Assembly: GCA_024734555.1 (NCBI GenBank)
Contig: JANPWX010000097.1
Span: 310,001 to 374,000, forward strand
Length of the DNA stretch: 64,000 nucleotides
Direction of reading: 5' to 3'
Source: Trochalopteron elliotii
Taxonomy: Eukaryota; Chordata; Aves; Passeriformes; Leiothrichidae
This document shows, in pieces, positions 38,080-51,290 of the stretch. Numbering within the stretch: position 1 is the first letter of the stretch; the number at the start of each line of letters is the position of its first letter. The position numbers and the translations under genes were made by a program. The notes under the pieces are model-generated. The model was not told where the DNA came from and ran no database searches. It saw nothing but the letters and a program-made list of their open reading frames with translations.

Positions 38080-38460
38080 GCCACAGAGCTATTAAGACTG
38101 GAAGAGACCTTCCTATGAGGGTCATCTAGCCCACACTGCTGCCTTAAGTAGACACAATTATATCAGGGTGCTTAGGGCTGTGTCCAGTCAAGATACAAAT
38201 ATCAAGGAAGGAGATTCCACAGCCTCCCCATGCTGTGTGTTCCAATGCTTTAGCACCCTTTTGATTATTTTTTTTCCCTAACATATTACTTTGTTTTTTA
38301 GAACTTGTTCCTGTTGCCTCCTGTCCTATCACAGCGCACCTGTGAAAAGAGCTTTGTTTTACTGTGAATCATCCAATTAGACAGTGCTAGACAGCAACTA
38401 CACCTCTTCTCAGCATTTTCTTCCTAAGATCAAATACAGCCTGTCCTGTCCTTTTCATAG
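38080..38460 (-). mobile_element. Old CR1 LINE 3' end
   Basis: The plus strand carries the reverse complement of a CR1 3' region in the right order. It begins at the 3' tail (ATTAAGACTGGAAGAGACCT, then GTCATCTAGCCC), continues through GGAGATTCCACAGCCTCCCC and TTCCAATGCTTTAGCACCCT, then TTGCCTCCTGTCCTATCACA near 38314. It ends in a CTCTTCTCAGCA / CCTTTTCATAG segment, equivalent to the CTTCTCCAGGCT and CTTTCCTCATAG blocks. The copy is 5'-truncated, about 380 bp long, without terminal 8-bp repeats, and clearly diverged. Positions 38144-38332 are open on the minus strand but not in a CR1 coding frame. Confidence 0.8.
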
Positions 38461-41400
38461 ATTGTGGGCTCTACAGGACCAAGACTCACGCTGATACCTG
38501 ACTGGATTCACCCATGTGTCTACAAGGCAGCTGTGGTACCACTCTTGCACATTACAGTATCTAATCCCTGGATAGGAGACCCCTGTGCACAGTGCAATTA
38601 TGAAGCACATCCATGGACTAACAGCCAGCTATGCCCTTCCTATGCATTGGCTCCTACAGAAGAGTGGCAGTGGTGACAATCACACAATGCAAAAGCCATC
38701 ACAGTGATAACAGAAGAATAAAGGGTGAAAAAGCACTAAGTTGTTTTCTATGCTATTAAAGTTCACAAAAACCCTTAATCTTCTCCTTTCAAGGGAAGAT
38801 ATTCCAAAGTAACTCAAAAGGCAGCTTTGCAACTTTCAGGCTCTTACTCTTCATGGGACAATCTGGAAGAAATCTGAATGATCAGACTCCAACTTTGAAA
38901 ATGCTCCTATAAGCTGAACATGACTATGAAAGATGTCCAATAACCATTACTCTTGCTGACTACTCCCTCCAGATGTATGCACATCATTTCTTTGTGCATA
39001 TTCTTGCACCTGCCACATTTCATTACAAAACTGAATTTTAAAGGAATCAATTAACTTGAAGTGTTGAGTATCATGTTGCCAAGTATGTTAATTCCTAATT
39101 CAATATCTGGCATGGCTTGCTTTGTCCAACAGATTATTAAAATCTCACCTTTGAACTGAAAGGTCAGAAGAGCAGTATATACACATATATAAAAACAGGA
39201 CATGACAGTAGTCAATAGTCTGAATCAACCCTAGTATCCCAGTTACAGTATCTCAATACTGACATTCAATATTTATTTTTATATTAAAAATCCTTATGTG
39301 AAACAAGAAGCTAGTGTGGCTTCTACATTAACTTGTGGAGAGGCAGGAGTTCATCATATATTTGAGCCACACCATTGATGTAGTACGTTTTTGAAATACA
39401 ATTTCAGAAGCCCAAGAAAGAATAATCTAAAATTCAAAATGTATTAAGGAAAATTTGCAAAGTTGAAGTGCATTAATTAGTATACCTCAACTGCTCAAAA
39501 AATAACATTATCATAGATGTTCTCAAATTGAAAATGTACTACAAAAATGAATAAATTCATGTATAAGGTCATCATTGAGAATTTTTCAGGATTATTTATA
39601 TAATCCACCTGTAAAAAGGTCTTAAATGTCTTGTGTCATTTGTTCTGTCGTAATTCTGTCAGTAAACTTATTTCTACCAAATAAGGACTTCTTTGTATAA
39701 ATCAGCTATCAAGGTTTTAGTAGCCTATTCAATTCTGTCTTATGCCCATCAAGAACTCATTTCAGTTTAAAACAGCAAAGTGAAAGCTGTTTCTACTTTC
39801 TTTCAAATACTCCTTCTTTGTTTTCTAACACCAATATACAAGATTCACACTGAAGAACTCTTATCTCCAACTTGTTTCTGTCCAGTGAACCCACACCATG
39901 ACTTGTGCTGAGCAGGTATTATTGCAGTGCTGCAGTTACACAAGGTATTTTAACTGGGAGCTCTCACCAAGAAAGTCATACAATGTGGTCTCTTTTTGCA
40001 CTTCTGACAGAGGATTAGACACTGGTTTTAAAATTTGAAGAATACAATTCAGAAAACACATTTCAGTTCAGAACTGAGTTGCCTCTGAGGTTAAAAAAAA
40101 AATTAAAAAATCCTACTAGTCTTGAAGAACAGATCAGTTGGATAGCTCTATAAAACTTCCAGGACCATTAAAGGAGAAATCACTTTAAGAAACAAAAGTC
40201 TACAGAGTACTCTTGATGATATTCCCAGTAGTTTGAACAATAATGCTTTTATTTTGTTGTGGATTTGTTTGGTATTTTAATGGCAAGCTCACAAATGTAT
40301 TTCCATGGTTATAATTTTATAAAAGCTGTTTTTTATCAGAATTGATTATTGGTAAAGAGAAAGTAAATCTCCTTTCTTTCCAGTTAGAAGACTTCCATAT
40401 TTAATTTTTCTCTAAAGAAATTTTTCTAACACAGAAGCCCTGGGATAAAAAATTTAATTTTATGGTTATAAAAGACAACAGGGGAATTGAAAAACCCCTT
40501 TGGAGTTCAGTCACAAAAAGGAAAGATTCAATTACTTTGAAAATCTTTAGAACCGCAAGACAGAAATATTACAAGTGATGAGCCAGACTGGGGGTCATCA
40601 TCAACTGTAATCCCAAATGGCATTTATTCCACAGCTTGTGTTATTATTAATTTAGAAACATAATGAACAGAAAGTCACTAAAAACATAAGGAGATAACTG
40701 CACTTAAGGAAAGTAAGCTCTCTCATAATTATACATTAATTGAATAAAAGTGAATGTTAACCACAGTAATATTTTCATTGTCTGTCTAGTGTTCAGTGCC
40801 AAAACTGAACTTGCTGGAAAATTACAGTTTCTGAATAAGTCTACTTATGTAAGATCCCTAATGGCAATATATTATTATAGGATAAATATGCAAATAAAGT
40901 GCTTAAAGTACATTTTAAATCCATACAGGTTAATAAATATATAGCAAAATACTCTGATGATATTTAAAGTTTACTATACTTTGACAGAGAAAATCTAACT
41001 CACACTACTTTACCCATTATTGTTCTATTAATTTTTGTCATATACACTATACAAATACAAGCTACATGAAGATGTTTATGTGCACACTCCTTCAAAATGT
41101 GTGTCTGGTATCAGCATTAAAACAAATAACAGGCAGCCACTTCTTTTGAATATTTATTTGAATTATTGCTAGCACATACACTAATGAAAGTGTGACAGAA
41201 TGAATTAGAAACATTTTGAAATCAATCTTGTACAATCGACTGATTCCTTTGAAGTGATTTGTATTTGGACACACAAGTTATGTTGAAATCTAAATCAATT
41301 TATCTTTTGAGGGAGATTTCATCTCTCCCAAAAGACAAAGGTGATCATCTAAAATTTCCTTGAATAAGACTCCTACAGAAATTATTCATAGTGAAGTACC

Positions 41401-44400
41401 TGTTTAGCATTCCTTGTTAAAGCACCACCTTCTGTAGTTGAATTCTCTGTTTATTATTGAAATACATTCAGCATATATAAAAAAAATTCTCTATGTTTTA
41501 GGTTGGATTACTTTTTCCACTTAGAGTCTTCGCTATCTTAAATGACCTATTATTTCTTCTCATGATCCTACTTGTTACATCCAAACTAATTCTTTGTTAC
41601 TTTTCCAGATGCTTAAGTATGTCTGTGTGTGCAAACTGTGAAACTTAGCCCCAGACACCTGAGGCTGTAATTATGTCTGACTGCCATAATACTGCAAAAC
41701 AGCCACAGATTTAGTAGTTAACATGCGGTATATATTAATTCACTAAGATAAAAGACTTTTAACTATGCGTGCAATGATGACTGATTCAATGTTATATCAT
41801 GACTCAAAATTGAAAACTTATCAAATAAGAACAATGTTGGTATTTGATTTGTGTATCTATTGTTCAATGCTTGTAATCACCATATCTGCTACTTTACTGA
41901 CAAACCATCAATAAAATTGCATTCTCCTTATGTATGGAGCAAAATTCTATTTCAAATACCTAGAGAAAAAGGAACAATAACTCAAAGAACATCACAGTGC
42001 TGTCAATTAATGCACTGTATTCTAGGAATCATTTAAAGGATTACCCTAGGCTATTTAAATAGTCCAATAATAACTAGTGATTTATCTGTTATAAATTGAT
42101 TTCTCCCCTCCACACTTTAATGATCTTGCCATTGATCTGTCATTCTGCCCTCAAATGATTTCAAATTAAGTTTTCGCTGCTTAGGAGTCCTAGCAAAGAA
42201 TTTCAAGACTCTTAACCTAACAAAAATGTCCTAGGATTCACTACACCTAAGTCTCTGAATGAAGGAATACTAGTAACTAGGAAAATACTATACAAAGCAA
42301 ACATGAGATCTGTATCATAGTACATGAGCTCTCTTCTTTTGGTGACCATTCTGAACTGTGTAATAAAACAGCAGGCTTTGTTAACTATGGATAGTCATCA
42401 GATTCTCTGTGCTGCTTTACCTGAGTTGCTGTACTTGCTCTACTTACAAGAACTCAGTAGTAAGAACATTTAGGGTGGTAAATACTGCCTTAAATTCTGC
42501 AGTAGTCAGTGAGCAGACAAATCAATCCACCTCCATTGAATGCCATGGGGTTTTTTTTAAGTCTAATATGAACCATCAGGAAAACTGAGCAGCTGGGCAC
42601 TCTCAAAAGCCATGTATCCAAAGGGAACTGATGACATTGCTCATTTTATATGGCTTAGTCTGACTGGGGTTTAAGAATAGATTAATTTTCAGATTAAATA
42701 TATCTTCCTGCTAAATGGGTAAGAAATCATCTTAAGTTTTGCAAGTTAAGTTTAATTAAAACTAGAAAAACAACCAAAAATGACTGAAGTGACACACTAT
42801 TGTTTTCACAAACTAATCAAATAAATGTTCCCAATGCTAATTGCTATCAGACATTGGTAAGACATCACTTCTACCTTTATTCAAGAAGCTAAGTAGGATT
42901 ATTTTAACAGATTTTAATATTTTAGTAAGCTTCATCTGTCTCTATTATTTCTCCTATTTAATTCACAAAATAGCTGTTACCTTTCTCTTCATAATTATAT
43001 AAGTACTCTAAACCTACCTATATCACCTTCATTTTTAGGTATTAAACCAGTCATTCACACTCTTTTCAATATTACACACTCCTGCTTTGCAGAAAAATAG
43101 TTAAGGATATCTATGCCCAAACTGCAGAAAAGGGATTTTAACTTGCTGGATTTGTTGCTGATCACAAATTAAGCTAATGAAAACCTGAATGTTATAATAA
43201 TTATACATGAACCTTGATTGATACATATAGCATTGTTTAATTTCCCAAGGTTTTCATATGGAATTCAGAAGCACAAACTATGGGATGCTACATCCCTCTT
43301 CTCAATTGTTTATACCCAACATTCATTTTCAAGGGAGTCAACTCATGCATTGGTAAACACCAACAGTTTGTGATATTTGATGTTTCTACACTTCTACAAA
43401 TTTCTCCTGAATTTCATTGCCTTCCTTTTTTTCTCTTCGACATCACTCTTTCCTTAACTGCCCTGGTGCCACTTCTTACACAGAACAGGTCCCCCAGTCA
43501 ATGCTTTCTTTATCTATAGATGCCTCCAACATGTAATTAGATAAATACAAATAAAAATTGCTACCAATGCCTAGTACATAAAAGTGCAGCTTCAAACTTT
43601 GGCTCAGAAAAACCCTAAACTACAGAGAAAGACTGAGGAATAATTTGTCCCTGAACATCTATCTTGTTCATAAATCCTTCCAAAATGATGTGCAGCTGCA
43701 GCCTGTCCTGAAATAAGAAAACATTCTTAGAAAGGGGCATGGGAGTAGGACTGAAAACATAACTACAGTGGTTTAAGACCCAAAAATGGGGATTAGAATG
43801 GAACATTGGAAAGAATGCCCTCAAAGTCTTCACTGACATCTGAAGACTCTATCAAACTTAACTAGATACAGTACACTGGAAAATGTGGCTGGTGTTACAC
43901 TCATCAAATATTTTCTCCTCTCATACCAAAACTCCAGACTATGGATACAAAACCCCTTCTGAAATTCTGCAAATTAGAGGACATGTCTCTAAATCACTCT
44001 GATAGGATTTAAAGTAGCTGTCAGCAATTTAGTAAATAAGCTTGATTAATTTATCAAAGAAAATGACTACCGTAATGTAGAAGAATTGAGCAGCTTTCCA
44101 TCAGTGCCATCATTTTCTGCATTTTTATCATATGAGTTATTTCCACTTGTAAATAAAAAAGCAAAATGAGCAATAGACAGTATGTGTGCAGTGTATTGCA
44201 ACATGCTGGAATCATTAAAAAAGAAAAAAAACCAGATGGAAATGGCTTTAAAAGTATTAATATCATATTTAAAGGGACAACTACAACAACGCTCAAATAT
44301 CAGTTTGCCAAAAACTGGTGGCAGAATGAAACTTAGTCAGTCCTATCTTCTTAGTGCACATTTTAGCCATGCTTAACAATCTGCCTTGAATTGCAACGAA

Positions 44401-45869
44401 TTAAACAATCTACAAAGATCAGCAGAAGAATGTACTGCATCCTAAGTCACTGCATCAAGAAATAATGCTTCAGTGGAAACATTTCCCAAAGCTCTTCCAA
44501 AAACTTTATCAACTCCCACAAGTAGCCTGTAAACGTTGTCTTCTACTGCCCATAGTGAAACTCATGACCTGAATTTCCAGGTCACCTTTATCAGACAGCA
44601 ACAGTGAAACTAATTTTCCTGACAGTGTTGTTGATGATCTATAGACCAAGACAATTACTCAGAATAAAACTTCTATTGAAAGTCCTCATATAAAAACATT
44701 TTCAACATTTGCTTTCAGTTTTAACAAGTTATGATTCATTTTCAGCTACTTTTTTGCCCTATGCAATTAAACTACTTCCAAGTAGAATAATGTGATAATG
44801 TAGGAATTTATGTTAAAATCAGGAGTTAAAATAATCTATCAATGCACAGTGAGAATCCACTCCAAAAAGTTACATTGATATTTACAATAACCTAATAAAT
44901 TAGTATTTTGCAAATATAGTTCTAATTGCTCAGGATAGTTCAGCGCTCTTTAAATCTCTTTTTTCTTCCATTTTATTTATACTCTTGAATTTATGCTACA
45001 TTACTTTCTATACATTATAGTGAGACTGTCAGAAATCATATCCCAGCATTAAATTATGTGGTATACATTCTTGTATAAGTTCTTCTTCTTAATAAGTTAG
45101 AAAAAATAGGCAACTGTGCTGTAAGTTGAAGTACTTGATCCCTGAAACAATCTGCACGTCTCAATTCAATGCCTGTTAGATGAAGCATCCACACTTTATA
45201 AGCAACTACACATGTGGGTTAAATTACAGCACTAACATATACTTAGTGCTGTAGGTTTCTGAAGAGAGCTGTACAGGTGCAATTCAGGTGTACAAAGGAG
45301 GTGAAATGAGCACTGGCTGAGGCAACAACTGCTCAAGCAAAGAAGTAAATCCCCAGAGAAGTAGCAGGAGAACTTGAGAATCACAACACAAAAGATTAGA
45401 GAAAGAGGATCCACAGAGAACACAGCATTGCAGGGTCGTCAAATATGGTAGAAATTTGTAAGGAGAAAAAGAAAACATATGTAAGAGGAAGACCTGGCAA
45501 TGAGGAAGAGGGAAAGAGATACTAGAAAATATTCAAGAATTAAAGGGGTCAGGGAGAAAGGAGCAAGTAAGCATCCATGCAAACCAAAAGAAAGCAAAAA
45601 TAAAGATCAAGAAAAGTACAAAGAACTTAAGAAAGATCAGAGGGCATGCACTGGCACAAAAAGTAAAGAAAGTAACATTCTCTCTACTGACATCTAAGGT
45701 CATTAAGAGCTTCAGTTACATAGCTTTAAACATATCTCTGCCTAGTGTGAGTACAGGTGGATGGCAATCCCAGAAGTTCTTGTCTGCTGCACCAGAAATG
45801 TTTCTGTCCTACAGCACAAACAATAAAAATCAATTGCCTGATAATTGCTTTGCATCAAATTAAATTATG
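38461..45869. other. Long AT-rich unique block, no gene seen
   Basis: No exon, RNA gene or interspersed repeat is recognised across 7.4 kb. All open frames are at most 80 codons and unremarkable. An A-rich, Lys-coding frame at 45500-45697 reflects A/G-rich composition. Confidence 0.55.
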
Positions 45870-45870
45870 G

Positions 45871-45945
45871 AGGGCTACATAGCTCAGAGGGCTGGAAATG
45901 AGATGTGGAGCCTTTCACCTCTGGGTCATGGCTACAAACACAATG
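45871..45945 (+). repeat. Possible tRNA-like SINE head remnant
   Basis: TAGCTCAGAGGG at 45880-45891 fits the RNA polymerase III A-box consensus at 11 of 12 positions. GGCTACAAACA at 45930-45940 sits where a B box would be, matching that consensus only partly. The start-to-start distance of 50 bp is close to that in tRNA genes. The sequence between them (CCTTTCACCTCTGGGTCATG) has no good clover-leaf pairing by eye, so it is not a functional tRNA. A decayed tRNA-derived SINE is the best reading; coincidence remains possible. Confidence 0.35.
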
Positions 45946-46337
45946 CAAGTCAATAACGACCAAGAGTTGTTACTTTTGTGTTAGTAAAACAGCTGATTTT
46001 AAGCTCTACTAAACTACACCTTTGCTGCTTTATAACCTCAGAACTTTGTTTTTCCAATCCCTGAACAAAACTGAATGAAGCTCCCAATACCTCTCATGTG
46101 ACCTTTTGTGCTGCCTGTGATTATAATCGACGTAATTCCTTATCCTTACAATAGATTACAACCCAAACCCAAACAGTCTGGCTACTTTCGAAACCAGTTT
46201 GAAAATTTGAAGAAAATTACAAGTTAGATGTAAAATATTTATCAAGACCTCAAAATCACATAAGTAGGATTTTTAGGATCATAAATACCCAAAAAATAAT
46301 TTTCAAGCATTTTGATTCTCACAAATCCCCAAAACAG
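45946..46337. other. AT-rich unique sequence, nothing recognisable
   Basis: No gene or repeat recognised. This may include the 3' remainder of the putative SINE upstream, but nothing confirms it. Confidence 0.5.
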
Positions 46338-46400
46338 TAAACCAAACCAAGCCACCCCCCCCCCCCGCCCCCACAACAAAAACACCCAACACAACAAGAC
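46338..46400 (+). repeat. Poly(C) tract within C/A-rich low-complexity sequence
   Basis: A run of 12 C (46355-46366), one G and five more C (46368-46372) is embedded in C/A-rich sequence (AAACCAAACCAAGCCA before, ACAACAAAAACACCCAACAC after). The minus strand is correspondingly G-rich and could adopt a G-quadruplex-like fold. Run length may be affected by sequencing error. Confidence 0.85.
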
Positions 46401-49400
46401 AATTCAAAACATCACTAAGCTTTGCATCCCTCTTGAGGTGTTAAAGGAAAAGAAAGGTAATACAACTTTCTGAAAACACTAGCTGATGTTACATAGAAGA
46501 TAGCTGGCTTTATTGTGAAAGTAAAGTCTGGACAGTACCTGTGATACTGCTGACACCTAAACTTGCAAACACAGGCATCCTTGAAGCCTTGGCACTCTGA
46601 CTTTTACTAAAATGCATCCTGATTTCTGAAATCTGTTTTTTCAATTATATACAGGAAATTATTATTATTACTATTTTAATTTACTTATGCATTTTAGACT
46701 CCAGATTCAACTTCACTTCTAATTTAAGCTTCAGCAGTCAAATACTGTTAGCGGGTTCTTATCAGCTCTGTGATATTCATGACTAGCTCTACCATAATTA
46801 GTAGATTGACGTGGACAGCCACATGCAGATGAATTTGTTGCAGGAATTAGAAGACTACAACTGAATTTGCATGTTCATGAGTTCCACAGAAAACATGAAT
46901 TCTTTTTCCCTGCAATCTTATTTTTACAATCTATTGTTCTAAGAATTGGACAGCAATTAAATACCTTTACAAGGGTCATGGTAATTGGAGCAGTGGTGGG
47001 AGAGGTGGTTCCATTTGCCCAAAGAGAAAAAAATTAAGAAAAAAATTTCTTTGTTTCTATTTCCCTTTTTCTTCCTATATCCTGGCAGTAAAGAATGCCC
47101 ACCACCTCCTCTGTGGTCAGTCAGGCACTTCATTAAACAATAAACCAAAGAAACACACCAGTATTTATAATATCCTTCAGTTAGTATTTACACAAGTTTA
47201 CCAAATAATCTGTTTTCTAGAAAGCAAAACAGCATGCTTAGTATTTTCAGTGAGGCAGACAAGTTATAAATAAATGACCTCATTATAAAAAACAGTCTAT
47301 CTGTAGCTTCATGCTACAAACGCTCTAGCTTATATACTATTTCTATTTATGGAACTGCTACTTTCCCTACACTGCAGCAGAAGATTGTCTTTTGGTTAGG
47401 ACATGAGGAACTGAGCTAATTAAAAGAAAAAAAATTGTTAACTTTTTCTCAAAACACCCATCAGAGTCTCAGTGCAGTTTATGTAGCACAGTTACAAACC
47501 CTCTAAAACAGAGTGCAGACCATCACGGGGGTAAGACCCAGCAATATCACAAGCAGGTACCTTCCATCACAAATCACACCATAAGGAGCATCACCCTTTC
47601 TTCAAGAAGGTACAACCCTCACAGCTCAGTTTACAAAGGACTGTGCAAAACTGTGCGAGCAGCACCCTGATATTTATTTTACTTCAGTTAGAGGAAACAC
47701 AAGAGCACTCCTTTTATACAACGGTGTAGTCAACAGAGCACTCACCTGACTGCTGATTTCCAGGCCACAGTCATTCTGAAGCCACAACTTCTTTCTAAGA
47801 AAAAGCTCTAAGCAGTAAAGAGGACCAGGAAGAGAGTTCTTCCACTCTCACCACGGTGACTCAGGCTCTGTGTGCTCAGAGGGATCAGAGCCTACCATTT
47901 ACACCAGCCTTGGCACTTAAAAGAAGCTGTATCTAACACCTCATGAATCTGGAACAGCTACAAAACATCCCAGTTGCAGCCATAGGATGGCCAGCTTCCT
48001 TTTCCTAGCTTGGACTTATACGGAGAACTGTCCTCGCAAACAGTATCTGCGGCTCTCCCTTTGTGCTCTCTCACCACCCACACAGCCTGGGTGAAGGGTT
48101 CCTGTCACACATGTGTTTTGAATTTAAACTGATGCTAACTAAGTGAAGCAGCTGTGTTCAGGCCCTGACCAAGAGGCTTAATTATAACAGGAACTTAGGA
48201 AGAGACAAGATACTTTCAAAAATGTATCCAACTTATGGTCTACCTACTCCATGTAGAATTTCCTATGGATAGTAAGGGGCTGTACATATTGGAAAATAGA
48301 ATTACTGGTGAATATTTTCCATTCTTAAGACTTTATCATTGCCACAAAACTCAATGCTATTATTCTATAATGCAGCTTCATCATAGATAATCTTCAAATT
48401 AATGCAGGAAATAAATACTGCTTTATGAAGCTTGATCTGAAAACCTGAATGAAATATGTTGCAACTTATACTACTACGAAAAATATTGGTCTAATTTCTC
48501 ACTATACTTGAAAGCTTAATTGTTTACACTTGGTTTACTATACAGTTTTTCCTCTAGCAGGGTAACTACTGAAATAATTTTTCAGCAATCTTTGAAACAA
48601 TTTGTCATGATTTTTAAACATACTTTTTATTGGCATAAACCAGTTTGATTTTGGCTTGATTTATAATGAACGTTTCATTGTGTGTTATTTTTCTAGTGCA
48701 GCCCTTAAAAAGCTGTTTCCACTCACAGGTACATTGAAAAGAACAAAAAACTTCTACACAAAACATAATGTGCCACCATAATTTGAAAATATTCACCTCA
48801 TTCACATTCACCTGCCTCCACTAAAAAGATTTATAACACGTCTAAACCAGAAATTGATGAATTCATCAGCGTCTGGGACATTTTGATCATAATCAATAAT
48901 ATAATTTTACCCTTTAAATGGGTTTTCAATTAAAGTACATTTTTTTCAAAGTAATTTTATTTTTGTCATAAAAATAGTTTCCCTGCAGACTAACAGCATT
49001 AACTCATTTGATACCAGGTGCTGTGTTGTAAAGGACAATAACCTGCACAGGCAAACAGTGATAATACTATACTTAATGAAAGAAATATAAAATTTATTGT
49101 GCTGTTTCACAGGTTAAATATCACAAAGTAAAATATTTCTAAGATAAATAAGTACAAGTGTAAAGATCAAGCACTGTCACACAAGTTTAGAAGTTCATTA
49201 TCCAACAATGAAGTATCTAAAGACAGCAAGAGAATATCAGTGTTAGGAATTCAGGCTGGCTTGGCTCCCGCAAATTCACTTTTGAACTTTCTCTTAGCTC
49301 TCAAGAAAACCCAGGACAAGACAGCCCAGTAGATTCCACAGAAAGTTAGCTGTAGAAGATTTCTTGGATGGAAGAGTCTGCCAGGAGCAGCAGAAATGGA

Positions 49401-50985
49401 GCAGACCCTCACCAGTCTCTCATCAGATGATATTAAATTACACTATCAGGACTTCCTTTAAGGTTTATTTCTCTGGAAGCTGGTGCTTACTAGGCTAGGG
49501 ACTTGCTATAGGGAGCTAAAGTAGGGAATGTTTTAAAGGAAAACCTATTTTTAATGCTATACAGCAAGACCTTTTAGATACAAGAAATAGAAACAAAATT
49601 TAATAGTGTGGAGTAAGACGAAAGAGCAAATATATATGAAATCATGCTAAACCAGAGGGGTTTGTGGTCCATTGAACAAATACTCCTTCTGCAGAAAGTG
49701 AATTAAATCAAGTGGTGTGATCTGATTATCTTCAAGGATTATTTGTCATGGGCACACTACTGGTTCAGGTAGGAACAGACTGTTACCCTTCAACTAAGTG
49801 GCAGTTATTGATTTTTGCTGGCACAGCCTCATTGTTACATGGCTTCACTGCTGTGGAGAGGCTGCTGGCTCAATGTCTGTCAGTCTGGGAAATACAAGTA
49901 GCCCTTCCTTAGGAAAGATAAAGGGAGGTAATTTCAGGGTCTTTCATCTTTTACAGAGCTCTACTGCTCAGAAGCTGGAAAGTGTATTTTCTTTGTCTAT
50001 GGCAATTAACTAAATCTTGAACTTCACACAATTTTTATGAATGGATAATATGTATACCTAGAAATAGGGAGAAAATTTCTAGCACTACTGTTAGCAATGG
50101 AAATACAACTTCACATAGACCCATCATCCTGCACCAGGACAGAACCATCAGAGCAAGGAGAGGGCATTTACAGGAGATTATGGGGAACCCTTTGAAACCC
50201 TTTGAGTTTTGGTGTCACTTCCGGGAACTTTCTTAATTGAATGGAAAAACAATTGCAGAGAATTTGAAAAGAAACAAAAAAGGGTTCTGTAGCTTTAAGA
50301 ACAGACAAAACCCTTGCACTTGTTCAGGGAACTGCTTTACATAAATCTTCAGGACGTCTCTGAGAGGCAGTATCCTGGACAGAAATCAGATAGCTATTTC
50401 TCAGGCTCAAGTATCCAGCTTGTTTTGAGGGAAATCTCAAGACAAATACACCAGGAGCTATAAATCAGAGAACTATACCAGATGCAAGCAAAAATGAGCC
50501 CACAGAAGTTGAGGAACAAGTACACGATCCCGCTGCTCTTTCCACTGTTTTTGTCAAAAAATGTTTGCTAGTTTCACAGTTCTTCACATATTTTGAAAAC
50601 TGAAAGTTACAATTGGTAGGAAGTCTTGGAAATTTCATTCCAGGCTTTCGGGTGGGAGGAAACTGTAGCTTAGAATCAATCAGCTTCTGTTTGTTTATAT
50701 TTGGAAGTTGGTCCTGAAAAGCTTTTTTACACAGGAATTTACGTGGAAATTCCTCTTCCCACGGTAAACTGCCGAATAGGTATGAATATAGCCATAAATT
50801 ATCATTGCAGAACAGCAAGCACACAAACGTTGATCAATTAAAGTAGAGTGAAATCTTGTTTTATGTGCCCGTTAGTGGAGCAGGTTAATTCCTGGGATTC
50901 ACCACTCTGAATATCCTCCATCATTACTTTACACATCCACCTAGGCTCTTTTGGCACTATGCATTTAAGTCCCAGCTGGGAGATC
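46401..50985. other. AT-rich unique sequence, no gene seen
   Basis: No recognisable repeat or exon. The stretch from about 47500 to 48130 is somewhat less AT-rich, with a few CpGs, but shows no long open frame. The open frame at 50465-50824 (minus, 119 codons) is fairly complex in composition and lies just downstream, on the minus strand, of the CpG cluster at 51 kb. I see no known domain and do not call it a gene, though it is the least implausible anonymous frame here. Confidence 0.5.
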
Positions 50986-50989
50986 CAAA

Positions 50990-51290
50990 CGTACAGTGAC
51001 ATCCGAGTGAGTTTGTGAGGCTCAGTGAATGTGGCACGGGAGTCAGGCTCCTTGGAGAGGAGTGACAGCAGATGCCCTCCAGGGGTGCTACAAACCGCGC
51101 ATCATCCCGGACTGCCACCCCGGGAACACGCTCTGGACTCGAGGAGAAGAGCTGACAGGCAGCAGCCATAGCTTCAGCTGTTTCCTTCCGATCTCTCCCA
51201 GCAGGTGTCACTACGATGTAGCATTGCTATAAAATCTTAAAGTAACAAACATTAAAGTAGCGGGCTCCTTTTTCGCCCAACTGGCAAAGT
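50990..51290. promoter_or_regulatory. Small CpG cluster, possible promoter or first exon
   Basis: About 12 CpG dinucleotides by eye in ~290 bp (for example AAACCGCGCATC near 51090 and CCCCGGGAACACGC near 51117), in a region otherwise strongly CpG-poor. Sequence composition rises to roughly balanced GC. No TATA box or Kozak-supported conserved frame can be defended. Open frames exist on both strands (50957-51211 minus, 51029-51232 plus), neither with a recognisable product. It could be a weak alternative promoter, a recent unfamiliar repeat or chance. Confidence 0.35.

Noticed and set aside
50465..50824. 119-codon minus-strand open frame near the CpG cluster
   Set aside because: No domain recognised and no defensible splice or start context; kept only as a pointer in the findings.
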